13,448 nt of DNA from CAYSLU01 sp964431965 (GTDB lineage Bacteria; Verrucomicrobiota; Kiritimatiellia; CAIKKV01; CAYSLU01): assembly GCA_964431965.1 (NCBI GenBank), contig CAYSLU010000118.1:1-13448 (forward strand). Direction: 5' to 3'. The notes below the pieces were generated by a model. That model made no database searches. It was not told the origin of the DNA and saw only the letters and a program-made list of their open reading frames with translations. The translations under genes and the position numbers were made by a program. Shown one piece after another: positions 7,525 through 13,448 of this stretch. Numbering within the stretch: position 1 is the stretch's first letter; every line of letters starts with the position of its first letter.

Positions 7525-10314
7525 TCACGAGAACCGAACCGATGCGCCATCGCCGTGGACGCGCACCGCGCTCGCAGCGGACGCCGGAACCAGCCGCACG
7601 CTCAGCCCGCTGCCCCCCCGCCGCCAGTCGGTCACCTGGACGCAGGGGTCCCCGATCTCCACGTGCGTCCGCCCGTCGGACGCCAGGACAAGCGGCCGCC
7701 CCGGCTCGAGGCGCAGCGGGATGCGGACCCCGCCGATCCGCGCGGCCGCATCGACGGCGTCCGGCCGCGTCCAGTCCGTGTTGAGGAAGAGATAGCGCGT
7801 GAAGCCCGCCGACGGATACTCGAACCACGCCACCCGCTGCCCGGGATCTTCCAGCACGACTTCGGCCGGCACCCGCTCGGCCAGCGTGCGCATGATTCCC
7901 TCGGCCAGCGGAAGCAGGCGCCCGCGCCCCGGATGCCACCACGAGTTCAGCAGGTACACCTCGCCCGCCCCGATTCGCTTCCGGATCAGCACCGGCTCGC
8001 CACGCTGCGACACCGCCAGCGGCTCTCCGTCGTCCACCGTCAGCGCACCGCCGAAGTAGGTGGTGTCCATGTTGAACACCGGGTACAGCTCGTCGAAGTC
8101 TTCCACGAACAGCGGGTTCTTCTCCGACAGCGTGAACCGATCCGGCAGGTGCTTCGAGAACGTGCCGTCCAGCATGCGGACCTCCTCGATCCGCCCCCCC
8201 AGGTCCGACACGCGGGCGCCGCACAGCTCCCGGAGATCGCCGCCGCGGAAGAACGACCACTCCAGCGCCTGCGCGGTGTCGGTCACGAGATGCGGAAGCG
8301 ACAGGAAGAGCGTTCCGCCGCCGCGCACATACTCGACGAGCTTCGCGTGCAAGCCCTCGTTCATCGTGTTCCATCCGACGAGCGAGAGCATCGCGTACCG
8401 CCCGAAATGCTCGCCGCCCGCTTCGGCCGGCACCACGTCCACCGCGCCGAGCGGCGTCGCGGAGTACCAGCGCCGGTGCGGCCGGCCATGGTCCGTCCCG
8501 TGCCGCCCGAAGCTGAAGTGCGGCAGGTACACCTTGAGCAGCGTCCAGGCCCGCGCAACCGACATGTCTCCGAGCTTCATATCGGACACGTACGTGCCCC
8601 TGAACAGGTCGTTCACGCCGCGGATCACGCCATGCCGGACGCGCGGGGACGGGAGCTGCTGCGCGCGGTGCACGTCCAGCAGCTCCCGGAAGCAGCCGCG
8701 CAGCTCGCGAAGCACCGGGTGCGCGTAGCGGCGCCCGTAGTCCCGCCAGCTCTCCTCCGACAGCACGAAGTTGTAGACTGGCAGGTTATCGAACATGCCG
8801 CCTTCCCACACGATCTGGCGCGCCCCGGCCAGGTACGATGACGCCATGATCTGCCGCGTCAGCCGCACGCGACTCTCATCGCACGCGTAGCTCGCGCCCT
8901 GCCCGCAGTACCAGTGCATCGCGCAGGCGACGCCCCACGGCTTGCCGTACGCCGTGGCCGCGCCGCGGGCGCAGATCTCCTCCGTCACGTTGCACGCGGG
9001 CCCGATCTCGCTGACCTGCACGTCGAGCCCGAGCCGGTAGTAGTGCCCGCACATGCCCCCGGCGGAGTCGAATGTCACGAGTCGGTGGCCGGGCAGCCGG
9101 TACCTGGCCATCTCCGCCTCGAACACCTCGAGGTACTTCGCCTGGCGCCGGGCCAGATCCCCGTCGGGCTGAGGCGGCATGCGGTTGATCGGCTCCGGCA
9201 CGGCCACGCCGGCGAACAGCGGGCCGCCCATGTCGGCCAGCTGCCCCAGCTCCTGGTGCTGGATCCTGCTGTACGGCGGCACGCGCAGCCGCTGAAGCGC
9301 ATAGTAATGACGCCGCCGCACCAGGTAGGCAATGAGCGGAATCCACTTCTCGACGGGGATGTGGTGACAGTTGTTGAGGAAGTCGTCGATCGACATGCGA
9401 ACGCAGTTGCCGGCCCCAAGCTCAAAGCACTCCATCACCGCCGGCTTCAGCTGGTGCCAGTACGTCGTCTCCGCGCCCGGGCCCGTGATGAGGTCGGCGG
9501 CGCCCTGCGCCGCGTAGACGCGAGGCACTCCAACCTCCAGCTCCCGCCCCCCGGCCGCCAGGACAGCCCGAACCGCCACCCCGGCTTCGAGCGGCACCAC
9601 CTCAAACAGGCTGCGCCAGCACCCGAACTCCAGCGCCGCGCCAAGCGGGATCACCCGCGCGCCTTCCGCAGCTCGCACGGCCACCGCCTGCTCGCCGGGC
9701 CCCGCGTTGACCTCGACGATGAACGGGCGCCCGGCGATCGCGCTCGACGGCACCCCTCCGAGCCGGGGGAAAGCCGGCGGCTCCGCCACATGGTTCACCT
9801 CCAGCCCGGACAGGTACAGCGTCGCCAGCTTGCGCACCGCCTCGGACTCGGAAAACGACTTCAGGAGCTCCGGATCGAAGAACTCGCCCAGCGCCGGGCG
9901 CGTGGTCTTGTTCACCAGCCGCACTCGGTTCGCCCCGGGGCGTAGCATCTTCGCGTCGAAGGAGAAGTCGAACGTCGGCCAGTACGACGCGGTCTCCTCG
10001 TGGCTGCGCCAGTGGATGAGCCCGTCGAACACGGTCGCCCCGTTGACCTGCACCTCGATCACGGAGTTGATGAAGCGCCAGACGTACGCATGGCTGTCGA
10101 ACACCTCCAGCATGCCCGAGAACACGACCTCGGCCGTGCCGGCGGCCAGATGGTCCGGCTCGACGCGGAACTCGAACTCCACCGCTTGCCCCGGGCCGAC
10201 GCGCCGGCACCGCCGCTTGTCGGAAAGCGAGTAGTTGTCGCGCGCGCGGAAGAAGCAGCCCTCCGCCGCGGCGCCCGCCTCGCGAAACAGGTCGATCTGA
10301 GCCAATGCCTTCAT
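7525..10314 (-). CDS. Large glycoside-hydrolase-like multidomain protein, family unassigned
   Basis: The product is 929 aa and has no signal peptide, so it is probably cytoplasmic. Visible architecture: a jelly-roll, galactose-binding-like domain at about 45-175 (VIEVQVNGATVFDG; LRPGANRVRLVN); a linker beta domain at about 180-265; and a probable TIM barrel at about 280-550. The barrel has acidic residues at strand-end-like positions: D416 in TFDSAGG, E436 in VSEIG and E503 in VWEGG. A Rossmann, amidotransferase-like domain follows at about 615-720 (YAMLSLVGWNTMNEGL; YVRGGGTLFLSLPHL), then C-terminal beta domains. Barrel plus amidotransferase-like plus beta domain recalls GH42-type enzymes, but the usual Asn-Glu acid/base pair of clan GH-A is not evident, so the substrate is unknown. 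The ATG has a strong Shine-Dalgarno six bases upstream. The gene lies between the GH36-like and sanA genes on one strand, which suggests shared carbohydrate metabolism with the former. Confidence 0.85.
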   Translation of the reverse strand: MKALAQIDLFREAGAAAEGCFFRARDNYSLSDKRRCRRVGPGQAVEFEFRVEPDHLAAGTAEVVFSGMLEVFDSHAYVWRFINSVIEVQVNGATVFDGLIHWRSHEETASYWPTFDFSFDAKMLRPGANRVRLVNKTTRPALGEFFDPELLKSFSESEAVRKLATLYLSGLEVNHVAEPPAFPRLGGVPSSAIAGRPFIVEVNAGPGEQAVAVRAAEGARVIPLGAALEFGCWRSLFEVVPLEAGVAVRAVLAAGGRELEVGVPRVYAAQGAADLITGPGAETTYWHQLKPAVMECFELGAGNCVRMSIDDFLNNCHHIPVEKWIPLIAYLVRRRHYYALQRLRVPPYSRIQHQELGQLADMGGPLFAGVAVPEPINRMPPQPDGDLARRQAKYLEVFEAEMARYRLPGHRLVTFDSAGGMCGHYYRLGLDVQVSEIGPACNVTEEICARGAATAYGKPWGVACAMHWYCGQGASYACDESRVRLTRQIMASSYLAGARQIVWEGGMFDNLPVYNFVLSEESWRDYGRRYAHPVLRELRGCFRELLDVHRAQQLPSPRVRHGVIRGVNDLFRGTYVSDMKLGDMSVARAWTLLKVYLPHFSFGRHGTDHGRPHRRWYSATPLGAVDVVPAEAGGEHFGRYAMLSLVGWNTMNEGLHAKLVEYVRGGGTLFLSLPHLVTDTAQALEWSFFRGGDLRELCGARVSDLGGRIEEVRMLDGTFSKHLPDRFTLSEKNPLFVEDFDELYPVFNMDTTYFGGALTVDDGEPLAVSQRGEPVLIRKRIGAGEVYLLNSWWHPGRGRLLPLAEGIMRTLAERVPAEVVLEDPGQRVAWFEYPSAGFTRYLFLNTDWTRPDAVDAAARIGGVRIPLRLEPGRPLVLASDGRTHVEIGDPCVQVTDWRRGGSGLSVRLVPASAASAVRVHGDGASVRFS

Positions 10315-10320
10315 GCGTTC

Positions 10321-10326
10321 TCCTCC
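10321..10326 (-). promoter_or_regulatory. Ribosome binding site of the 929-aa enzyme gene
   Basis: GGAGGA on the minus strand is six bases from the ATG at 10312-10314. It is one of the strongest Shine-Dalgarno sequences in the window. It lies 59 bases downstream, in the direction of transcription, of the 10385-10456 hairpin, so it should remain accessible even if that hairpin forms. Confidence 0.75.
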
Positions 10327-10384
10327 GCCCGGCCTGGTTGGAATCTCAAGCGTGCTGCGCCGAAAATGAACCTGCTAAGTAAAT

Positions 10385-10456
10385 GTCATCCTGAGCAGAG
10401 CGAAGGATCTCGTGCCATGCGATCAACCCGAGATTCCTCGCTCCGCTCGGAATGAC
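10385..10456. repeat. Long inverted repeat (28-nt arms) of a dispersed-repeat type
   Basis: Arms at 10385-10412 (starting GTCATCCTGAGCAGAGCG) and 10429-10456 (ending GCTCGGAATGAC) are reverse complements at 23 of 28 positions, with a 16-base loop. All five differences are transitions, as expected of a decaying palindrome or one kept foldable by G-U pairing. The wording 'GTCATCCTGAGC...GAATGAC' resembles an intergenic repeat that I recall from several unrelated bacterial genomes; that recollection has not been checked. It occupies most of the 185-bp gap between the two enzyme genes and could act as an mRNA processing or attenuation structure. It lacks a U-tract on the minus strand beyond a short ATTT. 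Confidence 0.85.
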
Positions 10457-10499
10457 CGATACATCCGCGTCTGTGCCTAATCATCTGCCGAACGACATA

Positions 10500-12929
10500 C
10501 TAGGCCCCGCGTATCAGATACCAGCTCCCGGGTTGGTCCGCCGCGAGCCCGGAAACCGAGATCTCGTTCTCCCCGCCCGGGCGACACGCCGGTGTCGCGT
10601 CCGCGAACAGGACGGGGCATTCCCACTCCTCGACCGTCTGCGCCCGGTAGTTCACGCGCGGGACCAGCGTCAGGGCGATCCCATTCATGGTCACGGCCGG
10701 GAAGGGCCCGCGCATCGCAACCGGCTGCACGGGCCGCCACACCAGCCACCACCGGTCCGCGTATGCCCATGGCGCGAACCGCCCGGTCGCTACGTGCCGA
10801 TCGTCGCGGAACCCGCAGGCCGCGCGGAAGGCCTCCGGCAGGCGGCCGTCCTCGATCTTCAGCGGGTACGCCGAGAACCCGCGCTGATCGAAGCTGGACA
10901 GCTCCGCCGGCAGCAGCGGATTCGACGGCGGGCCGGCCACGTGCGGGACCGCCACGCGCGCCACGCTTCGCTCGCCCGCCTGCCACTGGGCCACATCGAC
11001 CGTCACCTTGCCGTCGCCGCACGGGGGCAGGCTGAGCAGCCCGCCGTTGACGTCCAGCATGACGATGCTCTCGCTCGCCACCTCGACCGCGATCGCCCCG
11101 CCCGCCGCGACCTTGGTGACCGCTCCCCGGCTCGGCCACACCACCCGCACGCGGGCCGGCGCCTCACCCAGCGTCAGGGCAAACCGCCTGCGGCCGGCGC
11201 CATAGTTGAGCACGTAGACCACCCCGCGCCCGCGGACGAGCTTGCTCACGACCGCGTACTCCGGCGTCTCGACGCACACGCGCCCCAGGCGAAGCTGGGC
11301 GGCGTTCCGGCGCACCCAGCGCAGCCAGTCGCGCGTGAAGGCGATGTCCGCGTCGGGCATCGTGAGGTCGAGATGCCCGAACACGGTGTGCGGTGAGAAG
11401 GCCGAGGACGCCGCCAGGGCGGTCCGGTATGACAGCGCGTCGTGGAAGTTGAACGACAGCCCCGTAAAGGCGGGAACGCGGCAGAGGAACTGTTGCGGCT
11501 CGGGGTCGCAGTAGTGGCGCGGCTCGCCGGCCGGGTTGAGATAGTGCGTGACGAAGTAGTACAGCCCGAACTCCGGCATCAGGTAGTCGTACTCCGTCTG
11601 CCATCGCGCGCGGCTATGCCGGAAACTGAGGAATGTCGCCCAGTCGCTCCCGAACGGACCGATGTCGAAGCCGTGCGTATCGGTCGGATGGTTCAGCACC
11701 ACCTCGCGCTGGAACTGCGGTCCATAAAGCGCCATGCCGAGGTGGCACTCCGTGTAGTCGAGCGTCTCGCGGCACGCGCGGAAGTAGCGGCTCACCCGCT
11801 CGTGCGCCACGTACGTGTCGGGCGTGGCAAAGAAGTCGAAATGGTACGCCCCGTAGCCGGCCTTCCGGGCCGCCTCGAGCGTCTCGAACCGCCCGGCGAC
11901 CACGGCCTCGTCACCCCATATCTCCGCCGGGCTGCCCTTGTCCAGAAAGCCGGCCACCACGCCCAGCCGGCGGGCGGCCTTCAGCGTGCGGCGAACGCTT
12001 TCGGACTCCTGCGCCAGCCGGACGTAGCTGGCCGCGCCCTTGCCGTAGGCGCCGCTGCCGAACGCGACCTGACGGATTCCCAGGTCCCGGGCGAACTCGA
12101 GATAGGCGACGGCCAGCGGGTTATCGACGTCGATACCCCACTGCCCCCAGCCCAGGTTCCAGTAGCTCCAGCACGCCTGACGGTCATGTGCCATCTTCCG
12201 GCGTTCGAGGAAGTGCCGGTACCAAAGCCAGCCGGGGTACGGCTCGCCGGACTCCGCCGCGAAGACGCCCACGTACCATGGCTCGGAGCAGAACTCCCGG
12301 CCGGCCTCGAATCCCATGTCGGCGTTGCGGTACACGCCGCCGGCATCAACCTGGTAGAACCACCACCCCACTCCGGCGAACAGCCCGGCCCCATCCCGGC
12401 ACGCGAGCCGCGGCCGGTCAAATCGCCCGAGCGGCAGCACGCGCACGTCCGCCCCCGGAACGTCCATCCGGCCGTAGTCGAGACGGCTCAGCCTGAGCCC
12501 GGCCGGCCGGCTGATGGAAAGACGCCGCTCCACCCAGAAGTCAGCCGCGCCGAGGCGGTACACCGCCGCCACCCGGGCGCCCCCGACGCGCAGCGAAAGC
12601 GTCACGCTGGCCGTCCCGCGCGAGGAGTGCCGGGTCAGCTGGAACGCCTGGGCTTCACCTGCCTGCGCGAACCATTCGCACCCCTCGGCCGCAAAGCCGA
12701 AGCGGTCGCCCCCGACCTCGAGCACCGCGCCGGACAGCCGGTTCGTCACGCGCTCGACGACGCCGCTCCGGCGGCCGATCTCGACGGAGAGGAACGCGTT
12801 TGACAGACAGACCCGGTCGTCGCGTGTTGCCACGGCGCAACGCGCCGGCTTTCCGGCGCTGCGATCCGGAACGGCGGGGAGAATCGCACAGGTAATCGCT
12901 TCGGGCTGGAGGCTCATGGTCGTCCACAT
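10500..12929 (-). CDS. GH36-like (clan GH-D) glycosidase homologue
   Basis: The product is 809 aa and lacks a signal peptide. The N-terminal beta-supersandwich-like region covers about 40-235. The barrel starts near 253 with SYWNLGWGQWGIDVDNPLA...ARDLGIRQVAFGSGAYGKG, which parallels the GH36 pattern N-W-x-x-x-Y-F-D...LGIE-x-F-V-L-DDGWFGKR. The candidate nucleophile is D365 in AYHFDFF (compare KWDMN). The candidate acid/base is D429 in GPFGSDWATFLSFRHS (compare the S-D motif), and the 64-residue spacing suits GH36. A C-terminal beta domain covers about 555-625, and an extra jelly-roll-like domain covers about 690-805 (RPGGENEISVSG). Members hydrolyse alpha-galactosides or related sugars by retention. 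The motifs here are divergent, so the exact activity is uncertain. The start could be the ATG ending at 12929 or the one ending at 12917, and neither has a Shine-Dalgarno. It is the first of three co-oriented genes. Confidence 0.8.
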   Translation of the reverse strand: MWTTMSLQPEAITCAILPAVPDRSAGKPARCAVATRDDRVCLSNAFLSVEIGRRSGVVERVTNRLSGAVLEVGGDRFGFAAEGCEWFAQAGEAQAFQLTRHSSRGTASVTLSLRVGGARVAAVYRLGAADFWVERRLSISRPAGLRLSRLDYGRMDVPGADVRVLPLGRFDRPRLACRDGAGLFAGVGWWFYQVDAGGVYRNADMGFEAGREFCSEPWYVGVFAAESGEPYPGWLWYRHFLERRKMAHDRQACWSYWNLGWGQWGIDVDNPLAVAYLEFARDLGIRQVAFGSGAYGKGAASYVRLAQESESVRRTLKAARRLGVVAGFLDKGSPAEIWGDEAVVAGRFETLEAARKAGYGAYHFDFFATPDTYVAHERVSRYFRACRETLDYTECHLGMALYGPQFQREVVLNHPTDTHGFDIGPFGSDWATFLSFRHSRARWQTEYDYLMPEFGLYYFVTHYLNPAGEPRHYCDPEPQQFLCRVPAFTGLSFNFHDALSYRTALAASSAFSPHTVFGHLDLTMPDADIAFTRDWLRWVRRNAAQLRLGRVCVETPEYAVVSKLVRGRGVVYVLNYGAGRRRFALTLGEAPARVRVVWPSRGAVTKVAAGGAIAVEVASESIVMLDVNGGLLSLPPCGDGKVTVDVAQWQAGERSVARVAVPHVAGPPSNPLLPAELSSFDQRGFSAYPLKIEDGRLPEAFRAACGFRDDRHVATGRFAPWAYADRWWLVWRPVQPVAMRGPFPAVTMNGIALTLVPRVNYRAQTVEEWECPVLFADATPACRPGGENEISVSGLAADQPGSWYLIRGA

Positions 12930-13019
12930 CGGGGGTTCGTTGGATCACTCGCAAAACGGGCCGAATCCTAACACATCCCGCCCCCCCTGCAACGCCCGCC
13001 CCGACGCAGTCCCTCCGTA

Positions 13020-13044
13020 GTAGCCGCGCGCGTGAGCGGGTGGC
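13020..13044. repeat. Hairpin repeat family, copy 1
   Basis: This copy is identical to 13327-13351 at 22 of 25 positions. The stem is GCCGCGCGC / GCGGGTGGC around a GTGA loop, with seven Watson-Crick pairs, one G-T pair and one mismatch. It is the more degraded of the two copies and lies 91 bp upstream of the GH36-like gene's start. Confidence 0.7.
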
Positions 13045-13125
13045 TGAGAAAGCGACCAGGCCCTGACGAGGCCATACCACCTGCGCTCCGCATGTCTCTT
13101 TGCGGCCATTCCCCCTCTGATCTGC

Positions 13126-13192
13126 CTCCGCGTTCTCCGCGTCACCGCGGTGAAGTCCGGAAGTCCACCACAGAGACACAGAGATCGCGGAG
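13126..13192. repeat. Diverged inverted repeat (27-nt arms)
   Basis: Arms at 13126-13152 and 13166-13192 are reverse complements at 21 of 27 positions. The right arm reads ACCACAGAGACACAGAG, and the left arm carries the GC-enriched equivalent CTCCGCGTTCTCCGCGTC. Four of the six differences are transitions toward G/C in the left arm, which suggests an old element drifting toward the genome's composition. The 'CTCTGTGTCTCTGTGGT' wording resembles a repeat that I recall from intergenic DNA of many bacteria; this is unchecked. Confidence 0.7.
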
Positions 13193-13326
13193 CGTGAGGG
13201 AGACTGAACACAGACTCGGGAGCACATTCACGGCGGGAAGGACATGCCACCTGTCGATCGCCCCCGCCTTCCGCGTGTGTGCCTCTGAACTTCGACATAC
13301 GGAGCCCCGCTGGTCGATGCTCTGCT

Positions 13327-13351
13327 GTAGCCGCACGCGTAAGCGTGTGGC
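13327..13351. repeat. Hairpin repeat family, copy 2
   Basis: The sequence begins GTAGCCGCACGCGTAAGCG. Its stem, GCCGCACGC (13330-13338) with GCGTGTGGC (13343-13351) around a GTAA loop, has eight Watson-Crick pairs and one G-T pair. It matches copy 1 (13020-13044) at 22 of 25 positions in the same orientation, 307 bp away. This is REP-like in size and structure. Confidence 0.75.
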
Positions 13352-13448
13352 ATGGGCGACTGGAGCAAAGCGGGGTCGCGGCCGATGGCAACAAGCGTCC
13401 TCCGTGCGGTAAGTGCCGTTACGTCTCGTTTCCGCCCCCGAAAACCGT

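Larger units (their letters stand above)
12930..13448. other. Intergenic region with three repeat copies, no gene seen
   Basis: No reading frame in this 519-bp stretch looks protein-like. The longest ones run through the palindromes and yield translated-repeat peptides such as TTETQRSRS and DLCVSVV. It should contain the promoter of the GH36-like gene near 12930-13015, but I cannot point to convincing boxes. It holds two copies of a 25-nt hairpin repeat and one diverged inverted repeat, listed separately. Confidence 0.7.

Noticed and set aside
7426..8841. Long plus-strand open frame (471 codons) opposite the sanA and 929-aa genes
   Set aside because: It is antisense to two genes with strong family or domain evidence, and its product is Arg/Pro/His-rich low-complexity sequence typical of shadow frames in GC-rich DNA.
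11442..12803. Plus-strand open frame (453 codons) opposite the GH36-like gene
   Set aside because: The composition is typical of an antisense frame, with no signal peptide, motif or ribosome binding site. The minus-strand gene has recognisable glycosidase motifs.
13020..13351. CRISPR-like array from the repeated 25-mer
   Set aside because: There are only two copies 307 bp apart with another palindrome between, no regular spacers and no cas gene.
13032..13412. 126-codon plus-strand open frame and the antisense frame at 13142-13336
   Set aside because: Both translate straight through the palindromic repeats (TTETQRSRS, DLCVSVV), a known artefact of translated dispersed repeats.

Overview
The window is a high-GC bacterial segment with five complete protein genes, one large secreted repeat protein among them, plus one gene cut by the left edge. 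Nothing here fixes the taxonomy. A giant glycine-rich 'GNW'-type beta-repeat protein, two long carbohydrate-active-looking enzymes, GC-rich coding with patchy Shine-Dalgarno use, and several families of small intergenic palindromes together suggest a PVC-superphylum bacterium (Kiritimatiellota, Lentisphaerota or Verrucomicrobiota). That is an inference from style, not from a marker gene.

Layout. Positions 2-1032 (+) hold a 5'-truncated AAC(3)-family acetyltransferase-fold gene, translationally coupled by an ATGA overlap to a small DUF1232/YkvA membrane protein. Convergent to it, 1093-5793 (-) encodes a secreted protein of about 1566 aa. It is built as two copies of the same long architecture (W-rich head, Gly-rich module, beta-rich stretch, second Gly-rich module) separated by an Ig-like stretch and a Calx-beta domain. 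The interval 5794-6264 carries a three-hairpin REP-like element and separates it from a divergent small secreted protein (6265-6741, +).

Positions 6801-12929 (-) hold three co-oriented genes, transcribed from right to left. The first is a GH36-like protein with candidate catalytic Asp365 and Asp429. The second is a 929-aa multidomain protein with a jelly-roll, a probable TIM barrel and an amidotransferase-like Rossmann domain. The third is a SanA-family DUF218 membrane protein. Neither enzyme has a recognisable signal peptide, so an intracellular role in handling imported glycosides is the simplest reading. SanA belongs to the cell envelope and may simply share the transcript.

The non-coding DNA is unusually rich in palindromic repeats. 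There is a REP-like doublet at 5928-5996, a 28-nt-arm inverted repeat at 10385-10456 inside the putative operon, a diverged inverted repeat at 13126-13192, and two copies of a 25-nt hairpin repeat at 13020 and 13327. I see no tRNA, rRNA, CRISPR array, intact insertion sequence or phage gene. I also see no clear new defence-like or biosynthetic system. The most unusual items are the duplicated giant secreted protein, the paired uncharacterised glycosidase-like enzymes, and the repeat content of the intergenic regions.
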